41,179 bases of DNA. Source: Symplocastrum torsivum CPER-KK1 (GTDB lineage Bacteria > Cyanobacteriota > Cyanobacteriia > Cyanobacteriales > Coleofasciculaceae). Shown piece after piece: positions 1 to 6,994 of the stretch. The position numbers and the translations under genes are program-made. Position 1 is the stretch's first letter. Each line of letters begins with the position of its first letter. The notes under the pieces were generated by a model. That model saw only the letters and a program-made list of their open reading frames with translations. It was not told where the DNA came from and searched no databases. The stretch covers positions 1 through 41,179 of the forward strand of contig JAHHIF010000067.1 in the NCBI GenBank assembly GCA_019358875.1. The letters are read 5' to 3'.

Positions 1-95
1 TCAAAACCCGTATTCTTGAATTTATTGACTATTTCAATCGTACTATGGCAAAACCCTTTAAGTGGACTTACAAGGGTAAGGCTTTGGCGGCATAA
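1..95 (+). CDS. IS630-family transposase, C-terminal end (partial)
   Basis: The window opens inside a reading frame starting at base 3 that encodes about 30 residues and ends with TAA at 93-95. The tail reads FIDYFNRTMAKPFKWTYKGK, the characteristic C-terminus of IS630-family DDE transposases, which cut and paste at TA dinucleotides. The catalytic part lies outside the window, so I cannot tell whether the enzyme is intact. The stop is followed within 30 bp by a palindrome and then by the broken ispF gene, which fits the right edge of one IS copy. Confidence 0.75.
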   Translation, partial: KTRILEFIDYFNRTMAKPFKWTYKGKALAA

Positions 96-101
96 TGGCA
101 G

Positions 102-125
102 GTAGACTTCCGCCGAAGTCTACTA
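102..125. repeat. Right terminal palindrome of the IS630 element plus TA target
   Basis: GTAGACTTC (102-110) and GAAGTCTAC (115-123) are perfect inverted copies around a 4-base loop. TA follows at 124-125, after which the ispF frame continues. IS630 elements insert at TA and end close to the transposase stop, so the element boundary most likely lies at 123/124. The exact edge is inferred, because the other end is outside the window. Confidence 0.55.
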
Positions 126-350
126 GTGCGAGCGCACGGTTTTGCAATTGGTAATATTGACTCTGTTATTGTGGCAGAGCGTCCTAAGCTTAAGCCTCAT
201 ATTAAAGCAATGCGCGATCGCCTCAGCACAACGCTTGAATTAAAACCTGACCAAATCGGCATCAAGGCAACCACGAATGAAAAGTTAGGTCCAGTGGGAC
301 GAGAAGAGGGAATTGCTGCCTATGCGGTCGCCTTACTTGTGGGCAACTAG
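126..350 (+). pseudogene. ispF: ispF, C-terminal half (5' part cut off by IS630)
   Basis: The 74 residues match the C-terminal half of 2-C-methyl-D-erythritol 2,4-cyclodiphosphate synthase, the zinc-dependent MEP-pathway enzyme of isoprenoid synthesis. Recognisable blocks are GFAIGNIDSVIVAERPKLKP and IKATTNEKLGPVGREEGIAA. The family is usually about 160 residues. The N-terminal metal-binding half is missing, and the frame runs straight into the IS630 end. The GTG at 126 is the first start-type codon in frame, but it is probably an internal valine codon and has no ribosome binding site. The fragment should not make an active trimer. A functional ispF must exist elsewhere, or the 5' half lies beyond the insertion outside the window. 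Confidence 0.85.
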
Positions 351-385
351 ACTAACTCAAGTTACCCACATACTGCTGTAAAGAA

Positions 386-468
386 CGACATTTATTTGTC
401 ACGACGACGCATACTTCGTCTTAGCGACAACAATGTGTCACCAACGACAAATAATTAGTCACTGTACA
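386..468. mobile_element. Tn7-like / type V-K CAST transposon end next to tRNA-Gly
   Basis: Read on the minus strand from 468 leftwards, the sequence begins TGTACAGTGACTAATTATTT. It contains three repeats of the form GTGAC-(8 to 9 bases)-TGTCG or TGTCGC, at 445-468, 424-444 and 386-406. A TGTACA terminus with tandem TnsB-type sites of this form is, as I recall, the signature of the ends of cyanobacterial type V-K CRISPR-associated Tn7-like transposons. The terminal A at 468 is 8 bp from the tRNA 3' end at 477, the usual attachment neighbourhood of these elements. A 5-base target duplication would start with AACAA (469-473). No tns, tniQ, cas12k or second end is visible, so this is one end of an element extending left, or a solo remnant. 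Confidence 0.72.
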
Positions 469-476
469 AACAACAA

Positions 477-547
477 AGCGGGCGGCGAGAATCGAACTCG
501 CATCATTAGCTTGGAAGGCTAAGGTTTTACCACTAAACTACGCCCGC
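477..547 (-). tRNA. tRNA-Gly (anticodon UCC)
   Basis: The reverse complement folds into a 71-nt cloverleaf. The acceptor stem GCGGGCG (547-541) pairs with CGCCCGC (484-478), with discriminator U at 477. The anticodon stem TTAGC/GCTAA encloses loop CTTCCAA, giving anticodon UCC. The T arm is GCGAG-TTCGATT-CTCGC. CCA is not encoded. It reads GGA/GGG-type glycine codons. The adjoining transposon end just beyond its 3' end suggests the gene served as an integration target. Confidence 0.95.
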
Positions 548-613
548 AGTTTTGGACTTTTTTCCCAGCCTTGACTAGGCTAACACACTTTTATCGTATT
601 TAAGCCAAGAACC

Positions 614-1609
614 CTAATTTTGAGTGGGAGAAATTGTAAGAGAGAGATAGTACTCCCGTGGAACTGGGCTACCTGCCATCCTTGTCGGGTTAAACTGCCA
701 CTGCTCAACAATTAACTTTGCCAGTTGCTGCGCCACATTTGAACTGAGACTTCCTTGTTGGACTTGAGTAGAGCTAACAGTTGCTTGCCCTGTGCTTTCA
801 ATCCATACCCGCACCTGTAAAACCTGAACTTGGTCAAGATTAATACCTAGCGATCGCAACTCTTCTCCAGAAAATGATTGTCTGTTACCTGAAGCCAAGG
901 TAGCGAATGCGTCACCCTCCCTGCTGGGATTGATAACATCACTCTCATTGCTAGTCAAATTAAATTGACCGGGAGTGGCAAGAAAGCCACTTCCTTGCTG
1001 AGGGTTGGGCGAACCGGGTTCTGTAGGTATTGGCGAGGGATTTGGGGAGGGGTTAGGCGAACCCGGTTCTGTGGGTGGGCTGGATGAGGGATTCGGGGCG
1101 GGATTAGGTGAACTTGGCTCTGTAGTCGGTCGATTCGAGGGCTGATTTTGAGGAATGTTCGGTGAAGTTGGCGCTGTCGGCCGATTCGAGGGTCGATTTT
1201 GAGCAATATTTGGTGATGATGATGCAACAGGGAATCGATTGTCTTGAGAATTCTGAGTCAGTATCTCCTGTGAGTTCGTGCGGCTTTGAGGCGGAACAGC
1301 AGCAGAGGAAGGTTGACGATTAACAGGCTGGGTAGAAGGTTCTCTAGCAGGACGATTTATCGGAAACTGGTTTCCAGAGACAGGTGATGTCGATCCTGGA
1401 GCAAGAGTAATGACATCGACAGGAATAAGAATTGCCTCAGACAGAAAGCCTTGGAGTCGCCCCATCAATAACAAACGCAGTATTCCAAAAAGAAGTATAT
1501 GGATAACAATAGAACCAATAATCACACTAGACCACAATCCTGGTGGGTCAGCGTGACGGCGTTCAGGCAGTTGAGTATGAACAGTTGATTTTAACCTTGG
1601 TAGTGCCAT
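614..1609 (-). CDS. TonB-like energy-transducer / proline-rich envelope protein
   Basis: This 331-residue protein has the TonB layout. A short cytoplasmic N-terminus precedes one membrane helix (about residues 26-50, WSSVIIGSIVIHILLFG). A long Pro/Ser/Asn-rich periplasmic spacer with degenerate PxxPNP repeats (about 85-235) follows, and then a C-terminal alpha/beta domain (about 245-331) containing VRVWIESTGQATVSS. TonB proteins carry proton-motive-force energy from ExbB/ExbD to outer-membrane receptors. No exbB, exbD or receptor gene is adjacent, so the partner is unknown. I chose ATG 1609, preceded by GGAAG; a longer frame would start at TTG 1675 with poorer support. The low-complexity repeats make the spacer length evolutionarily labile. 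Confidence 0.75.
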   Translation of the reverse strand: MALPRLKSTVHTQLPERRHADPPGLWSSVIIGSIVIHILLFGILRLLLMGRLQGFLSEAILIPVDVITLAPGSTSPVSGNQFPINRPAREPSTQPVNRQPSSAAVPPQSRTNSQEILTQNSQDNRFPVASSSPNIAQNRPSNRPTAPTSPNIPQNQPSNRPTTEPSSPNPAPNPSSSPPTEPGSPNPSPNPSPIPTEPGSPNPQQGSGFLATPGQFNLTSNESDVINPSREGDAFATLASGNRQSFSGEELRSLGINLDQVQVLQVRVWIESTGQATVSSTQVQQGSLSSNVAQQLAKLIVEQWQFNPTRMAGSPVPREYYLSLTISPTQN

Positions 1610-1701
1610 GCTTTCTTCCAGTGGAGACGCCTTTTTCAATACTGCCAAAAAGCACTGCCTGATTTGGAGAAACAATTCACTTTAGAGGTAGAGTTAACCG
1701 T

Positions 1702-1845
1702 TCACTGTTCAAAGTTGCCGGGATTTCCAGAACAATCATTAGCTGAAGCGCTCAAAAATTGAGTAACCTGTGCAACAGTGAAGTAGAACTGATGTTCCAC
1801 TTCGAGAATTTCGGGAATCTGAGCGACTTTTTCACTACTCTCCAT
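1702..1845 (-). CDS. Small hypothetical protein (47 aa)
   Basis: I do not recognise this short frame. It begins MESSEKVAQIPEILEVEHQF and ends NPGNFEQ, with no membrane segment or signal. It lies between the tonB-like gene and the divergent GH57 gene. The composition is compatible with a real acidic small protein, but there is no clear ribosome binding site before ATG 1845. The open frame extends upstream to 1899, into the leader of the GH57 gene. Chance cannot be excluded. Confidence 0.28.
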   Translation of the reverse strand: MESSEKVAQIPEILEVEHQFYFTVAQVTQFLSASANDCSGNPGNFEQ

Positions 1846-1918
1846 AAAAATCAGGCGATGCGTAAGTCCTGTGGAGTCTGAACGCGAGAGTGTACACAAC
1901 TTAACAGAGCCACCTAAA

Positions 1919-3415
1919 ATGATTTCTGCCTCTCCTCAAACAACGCTACCCCAACTTGATGAACTGATTGATGGCTTGCCTAATATTTCCGGTTGGGAAA
2001 AAGAAGTCCTTGAGGTAGTCAACCACAATGAGCCTGTATTTTTACCAACTACGAATATTCGCTTAGAGGATATTACAGCAACTTTTGCGATCGCGCTCCA
2101 CATGCACCAGCCTACTGTTCCTGCTGGCTCAAACGGCGAATTCATCAGCAATTTGCAATATATGTTTGAGCATCAAGGCGAAGGTGACAACCATAACGCT
2201 GGGCCATTTGCCTATTGCTACAGCCGCATGGGAGATTTTATTCCTGAATTGGTAGCTCAGGGAAAAAATCCTCGCGTCATGTTGGATTACTCTGGCAATC
2301 TCCTCTGGGGACTGCGCCAAATGGGACGGGGAGATGTCTTGGACAATCTTAAACGCATTACAATCGACCCGACTTACCAGCGTTATGTAGAATGGCTCGG
2401 TACAATGTGGAGCCATACTGTTGCCCCTTCCACACCCATTCCCGATCTAAAGTTACATATTCAAGCATGGCAACATCATTTTGCTGCCTTGTTTGGTTGG
2501 AGTGCCTTGGCGCGTGTTAAGGGATTTTCTCCCCCTGAAATGCATCTCCCCAATCACCCCGATACTCTCTTTGAATTTATTAAAGCCCTCAAAGAATGCG
2601 GGTACCGCTGGCTTCTAGTTCAAGAGCATTCTGTTGAAACGCTAACAGGTCAACCCCTACCCTATAAACATTTACCTCACCGTCTTGTCGCCCGTAATTC
2701 TAGGGGCGAAACGCTGAGCATTACTGCACTAATCAAAACCCAAGGTTCAGATACAAAATTAGTAGCACAAATGCAGCCTTACTACGAGGCAAAAACATTG
2801 TCTCAACAGCAATTAGGTAATGTTTTAGTCCCACCAATTGTTAGTCAAATTGGAGATGGGGAAAATGGCGGCGTGATGATGAATGAATTTCCCAGTGCAT
2901 TTAAACAGGCTTGGGAAAACATGGCACATCATGGAGGCGGAAAATCTGGGGTTGTGGGAATCAACGGAACTGAGTATCTAGAACTGCTTGAAGCGGCGGG
3001 TTGTACACCTGAAGATTACCCAACTTGTCAAGCGATTGGGCAACATCTTGTATGGCAGCGAGTTTCACCCAATAGTTGTACCCCGGAAGTCATCGCTCAA
3101 ACTATTGATGAATTAAAGCAAACTCAGCCAAACTTTCACATGGATGGAGCTTCTTGGACTAATCATCTAAGTTGGGTGAATGGATACGAAAATGTCTTGA
3201 CTCCGATGAATCAACTCAGTGCTTTGTTTCACGAAAAAATTGAGCCATTTCTCCAAGAAGAAACGTTTACTCAACAAACTCGTTACCGTGAAGCATTGAT
3301 GAATAATCTTTTACTTCAGACAAGCTGTTTTCGTTACTGGGGACAAGGAGTTTGGACTGATTATGCTCGTGAGATTTATCGACGGGGTGAAAGTCAGCTT
3401 CAGACGAGTTTTTAG
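1919..3415 (+). CDS. Glycoside hydrolase family 57 protein
   Basis: The 498-residue product is a GH57-type glycosidase. It carries the family motif HMHQP (ALHMHQPTVPAG) near the N-terminus, followed by NLQYMFEHQGEGDNHNAGPF and a conserved PEMHLPNHPDTL segment. GH57 enzymes are retaining amylases, 4-alpha-glucanotransferases or branching enzymes acting on alpha-glucans, so a role in glycogen or storage-glucan metabolism is likely; the exact substrate cannot be read from the sequence. There is no signal peptide, which suggests the cytoplasm. ATG 1919 is chosen because the family-like sequence (LPQLDELIDGLPNISGWE) begins just after it; the frame is open back to a GTG at 1871. The gene stands alone. 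Confidence 0.88.
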   Translation: MISASPQTTLPQLDELIDGLPNISGWEKEVLEVVNHNEPVFLPTTNIRLEDITATFAIALHMHQPTVPAGSNGEFISNLQYMFEHQGEGDNHNAGPFAYCYSRMGDFIPELVAQGKNPRVMLDYSGNLLWGLRQMGRGDVLDNLKRITIDPTYQRYVEWLGTMWSHTVAPSTPIPDLKLHIQAWQHHFAALFGWSALARVKGFSPPEMHLPNHPDTLFEFIKALKECGYRWLLVQEHSVETLTGQPLPYKHLPHRLVARNSRGETLSITALIKTQGSDTKLVAQMQPYYEAKTLSQQQLGNVLVPPIVSQIGDGENGGVMMNEFPSAFKQAWENMAHHGGGKSGVVGINGTEYLELLEAAGCTPEDYPTCQAIGQHLVWQRVSPNSCTPEVIAQTIDELKQTQPNFHMDGASWTNHLSWVNGYENVLTPMNQLSALFHEKIEPFLQEETFTQQTRYREALMNNLLLQTSCFRYWGQGVWTDYAREIYRRGESQLQTSF

Positions 3416-3565
3416 CAGACCGCACAATGTTTGTTTATTCAATCTATCGAAAGGCTGAATTCGTTTAACAACTTATCACAGTAAAAGCTCTGTCTAGGGA
3501 GCGGTTTAGCCAATGAGCTAGATGAAGTAGAAATAGAATGCTAAATCTCGTGGAGATTGTATTCT

Positions 3566-4009
3566 GTGAAACTGAATTATTTTATAAAACCGCTTTCGAT
3601 TGTGGGACGCTGGATAGTCACAACTCTGTTTTGTGTGTCAGCGATCGCTTTTGTTTGGCAAGGGGCGTTTTTCTCAAACCCCGTAGCAATGGCTGCTCCA
3701 ACTGCAACCTTGATCGCAGATGCAGGCGTGGGAGATAAGGTGCAAGGGAAAGTCAGTACAGATGCTGGACGAGCTAAGAATTTCATCGAAGATACGAAAG
3801 ATAAGGTGAAGGAAGCTGCCAATAAAAATGCTAGTCGAGTTGATCAAGCAGATGACGAGGGCAGTTTTGTTGAGCGCAAAGCCAAGAGTGATCGGGATAC
3901 AATTGAGAAAAGAGCAGAGGAAGATGCAGCTCGGACTGAGAAAGCCGTAGACAACACAAAGAACGCTGTTCAAAGCGCTATTGATAACATCAAAGGTGCT
4001 TTTGACTAG
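3566..4009 (+). CDS. Exported, highly charged helical protein
   Basis: The 147-residue product has a long N-terminal signal sequence: basic start MKLNYFIKPLS, hydrophobic core IVTTLFCVSAIAFVWQGAFF, and a likely signal-peptidase site after AMA. The mature part is almost entirely Lys, Glu, Asp, Ala and Arg in helical heptads (KVQGKVSTDAGRAKNFIEDT, later EKAVDNTKNAVQSAIDNIKG). It resembles LEA-like or CsbD-like stress proteins, but I cannot assign a family. GTG 3566 is chosen because GGAG (3552-3555) sits 10 bases before it; a TTG at 3557 is closer but too near that site. It is probably periplasmic or lumenal and stands alone. Confidence 0.7.
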   Translation: MKLNYFIKPLSIVGRWIVTTLFCVSAIAFVWQGAFFSNPVAMAAPTATLIADAGVGDKVQGKVSTDAGRAKNFIEDTKDKVKEAANKNASRVDQADDEGSFVERKAKSDRDTIEKRAEEDAARTEKAVDNTKNAVQSAIDNIKGAFD

Positions 4010-4543
4010 AAAATAGATTCTTGGAAAGAAAAGCCAATGTACATTATTTCATTCATCTTGTTAGGTAGAGAGATGGTGAGATAGGGGTTGGGGGTTGGGG
4101 AATAGGAGGTTAATCCAGAAAAACTCTGAGGTTTTCAATGATTACCCCCTTCCCTCATCACCCCATCGCCCCACTATCGAGAGTATTTATTTTAGAAACC
4201 TATTCATTAAAGGGGTTTTGGAGCTTCATCCAAGGTGGTTTTCCCGAAGAACGACGACTTTTTTGTTCATATTCAGCGTTCAACTTAATCGCCGTAGCAC
4301 TCTCACTAACAAAGATATTATCTCGATAGAGCGGTTGCTGTAAGTGGCAAATAGATGTTATATATCTCAGGATGTGCGATCGCCTAAATTAGCCACAACT
4401 ATAAATTGAGCCATTTAAGCGATCACCCAAGATAAAGGGAGCCTGATCTGCCACATATCAGAAATTGCAACCAACAACGCCTTATTAGAGGTTGCGAGTA
4501 GAATAATTTAAGAGCTTTACAGCCGTTGGCTCATCGCTTAAAA
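4010..4543. other. Intergenic, 534 bp, with G-rich and C-rich tracts
   Basis: I see no convincing gene here. Around 4084-4112 the top strand has three runs of four to five G separated by TT, followed by GGAGG. About 35 bp later (4144-4174) there are several C runs, so the two could pair imperfectly. Short frames at 4095-4343 overlap this low-complexity DNA and look like chance. A HIP1-type GCGATCGC-like site (4377-4384) lies in the second half. The promoter of the FHA-PBP gene should lie at the right end, but I cannot point to clear -10 and -35 boxes. Confidence 0.4.
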
Positions 4544-6781
4544 ATGAGTTCACCCCAACCTCCCCAACCGCCGAAAACGCTGCTTGGTCAGCTAACTCAG
4601 GCAGTCCAGACAATTCACGCGAAGGTTAACTTTAGTGCCCTAACACTCAAACCCAATGCTAGAGTGCCAGAACTTTGGGTGCAAGACGCTGGTGCGGATA
4701 AAGCAGAAGTCTATCCTCTCATCGGCGATCGCTACTTCTTGGGACGCAGTTCCAAATCCTGTGACATTGTTGTACGCAACCCAGTAATTAGCCAGATTCA
4801 TCTATCCTTAGAACGCTACGGACGGCGCCGAAGAAGCTTTCTCATCAAGGACGAAAACTCCACGAACGGAATTTACCGAGGAAAACGCCGACTACCTTCC
4901 TTAGTGCTGCGCCATGGTGATGTTCTAACGCTGGGCCCACCAGAACTAGCCGCAGCGGTACGGCTTCAATATGTCGATCCACCGCCTTGGTATATCCTGG
5001 CGATTCGTTACGTTCTTTATGGAATTGGTGGATTAACGGCCTTAATTGCCTTAATCATTGGCATTGAGTGGATTAAAGTTCCAGTCATCCCCTTACCAGT
5101 AGGTGTCCAGGGGCCAGTAATTGTCCAGTCTGCTGATCAAACACCTCTGCGACAACCTCGGACAACTGTTCACCGGGAACTGGGGCGGTTATCAGAGTTT
5201 TCACCCTACCTACCCAAAGCCTTGATTGCTTCGGAAGACAGCCGCTATTACTGGCACTTTGGGGTTGATCCAATTGGTATCCTGCGGGCACTGGTGATTA
5301 ACTTGCAAGGGGGAGAGATTCGTCAAGGCGCAAGTACCCTCACGCAACAGGTAGCAAGAAGTCTGTTTCCTGAATATGTAGGGCGGGATAATACGGCTGG
5401 GCGCAAACTTCGGGAGGCGGCTGTTGCCCTGAAGCTGGAGACGTTTTACAGCAAAGACCAGATTTTAAAGACATATTTAAACCGTATCTACTTGGGCGAG
5501 ACCTTTGGGTTTGAAGATGGTGCCCAGTTTTATTTTGAGAAATCTGCCAAGGATTTGACCCTTTCAGAAGCTGCAACCTTGGTGGCAATGTTACCTGCGC
5601 CGAATAGATACAACCCAGTGCAGGATTACGATACAGCGTTGAAACTGCGGAATCGAGTGATTACGCGGATGCGATCGCTAGGAATGATTAACGATGAAGA
5701 AGCCCAACGGGCAAGGCGATCGCGAATTGACGTTAGCCCGAAAGCCCGTGAATTCCTTACTAGTACAAAAGCGCCTTACTTCTACAGCTATGTCTTTGAT
5801 GAACTGCGCGACTTACTCGGAGAAGATTTGGCTCAAGAAGGGAACTTTATCGTTGAAACAGGCTTAAATCTCCAAACTCAAGCAAAGGCACAAACAGCCT
5901 TACAAAGCAAGGTTGCCACGGATGGGGCGCGTTTAGGATTCGACCAAGGGGCAATCGTTACCCTCGACACCCGTAACGGTGAAATTCGTGCCTTGACAGG
6001 TGGTGTAGATTATGCACAAAGTCAGTTTAATCGGGCGACTCAAGCCCAACGACAGCCCGGTTCTACATTTAAACTCTTTGACTACGCGGCTGCCCTAGAA
6101 CAAGGTATTCCAGCAAGCCAAACCTTCTCCTGCGCTCCAGCTTACGGCTTACGAGGTTGCGAACGTTCTGGCGGCAACATTAATATGTACACCGCCTTCG
6201 CACAGTCTGAAAACGTGGTTGCTGTGCGGGTGGCGCAAGCTGCGGGGATGGATAACGTTGTGCAGATAGCCCGTCGCCTAGGTGTCCGCTCAAAACTCGA
6301 TCCGGTACCGCGTTTAGCGATTGGTCAAAGCGAAGTCAACGTGCTGGAAATTACAGGTTCCTATGCTGCGATCGCAAATAATGGTGTCTGGAACCGTCCC
6401 CATGCAATCAGACGGATTCTCGATAGTAGTGATTGCACCGACAACAACAACCCCCAAACCTGCCGTGTAATTTATTCCTTCGACGAGAATGGAGAAAAGG
6501 GAATACAAGCCGTTTCACCAGGCGTGGCTGATACAATGAATACCCTACTGCGTGGCGTCGTCCAAGGTGGTACAGGTGGTTCAGCTTCTATAGGCTTTGG
6601 AGAAGCAGGTAAAACTGGCACCACAGACCGAAATGTTGACCTTTGGTTTATCGGCTACGTTCCCAGCCGTCAGTTAGCTACAGGCATTTGGCTCGGTAAT
6701 GATAAGAACACTCCAACGAGCGGGAGTAGTGCAGTAGCCGCTCAATTGTGGAGTAGTTATATGCGTGGGGTAGTTCAGTAG
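4544..6781 (+). CDS. Class A penicillin-binding protein (PBP1A type) with N-terminal FHA domain
   Basis: This bifunctional peptidoglycan synthase has 745 residues. An FHA phosphothreonine-binding domain (about 50-130, with GRSSKSCDIVVRNPVISQIH) lies in the cytoplasm before one membrane helix (about 149-178). The GT51 glycosyltransferase follows, with catalytic Glu231 in EDSRYYWHFGVD and the conserved GASTLTQQVARSL. The transpeptidase carries all three active-site motifs: STFK (Ser507), SEN, and KTG (Lys690). Both activities therefore look intact. The FHA domain suggests control by Ser/Thr kinases, by analogy with other FHA-containing cell-wall proteins; this is inference. ATG 4544 is used, although the frame opens at TTG 4526 and neither start has a good ribosome binding site. 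The gene is monocistronic. Confidence 0.92.
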   Translation: MSSPQPPQPPKTLLGQLTQAVQTIHAKVNFSALTLKPNARVPELWVQDAGADKAEVYPLIGDRYFLGRSSKSCDIVVRNPVISQIHLSLERYGRRRRSFLIKDENSTNGIYRGKRRLPSLVLRHGDVLTLGPPELAAAVRLQYVDPPPWYILAIRYVLYGIGGLTALIALIIGIEWIKVPVIPLPVGVQGPVIVQSADQTPLRQPRTTVHRELGRLSEFSPYLPKALIASEDSRYYWHFGVDPIGILRALVINLQGGEIRQGASTLTQQVARSLFPEYVGRDNTAGRKLREAAVALKLETFYSKDQILKTYLNRIYLGETFGFEDGAQFYFEKSAKDLTLSEAATLVAMLPAPNRYNPVQDYDTALKLRNRVITRMRSLGMINDEEAQRARRSRIDVSPKAREFLTSTKAPYFYSYVFDELRDLLGEDLAQEGNFIVETGLNLQTQAKAQTALQSKVATDGARLGFDQGAIVTLDTRNGEIRALTGGVDYAQSQFNRATQAQRQPGSTFKLFDYAAALEQGIPASQTFSCAPAYGLRGCERSGGNINMYTAFAQSENVVAVRVAQAAGMDNVVQIARRLGVRSKLDPVPRLAIGQSEVNVLEITGSYAAIANNGVWNRPHAIRRILDSSDCTDNNNPQTCRVIYSFDENGEKGIQAVSPGVADTMNTLLRGVVQGGTGGSASIGFGEAGKTGTTDRNVDLWFIGYVPSRQLATGIWLGNDKNTPTSGSSAVAAQLWSSYMRGVVQ

Positions 6782-6918
6782 ACCTAATCTGAAAATAAGG
6801 CAGAAGGCTCCAGGGCAGAGGGCAGAAGGAATAAGGATTTTCATCCATTCGTTTTTTCTCCTTCTCTCTACCAACGTCGCATTGCATCCAGTACCCATAG
6901 GCGTAAACTGAGGGACTA

Positions 6919-6958
6919 AACCGTTGATCAACCAAGTAGTGATCAGCTATCAACGGTT
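6919..6958. promoter_or_regulatory. 10-bp inverted repeat upstream of the FHA-CHAT gene
   Basis: AACCGTTGAT (6919-6928) and ATCAACGGTT (6949-6958) are perfect inverted copies. They enclose 20 bases that themselves contain a second TGATCA copy (6940-6945) of the one partly formed at the left arm. The structure lies 37 bp before ATG 6995, so it could be an operator or a 5'-leader hairpin. No T-run follows, which argues against a terminator. Confidence 0.45.
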
Positions 6959-6994
6959 AGCCATCTGCCCTGCCTAGGTGTACTGTGAGGTTTT

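Noticed and set aside
955..1227. 90-codon minus frame inside the TonB-like gene
   Set aside because: It is a shifted reading of the Pro/Asn/Ser-rich repeat of the same strand, a common low-complexity shadow.
4095..4343. Two overlapping frames of 63 and 82 codons
   Set aside because: They cover G-rich and C-rich low-complexity DNA, have no ribosome binding site, and give no family-like sequence.
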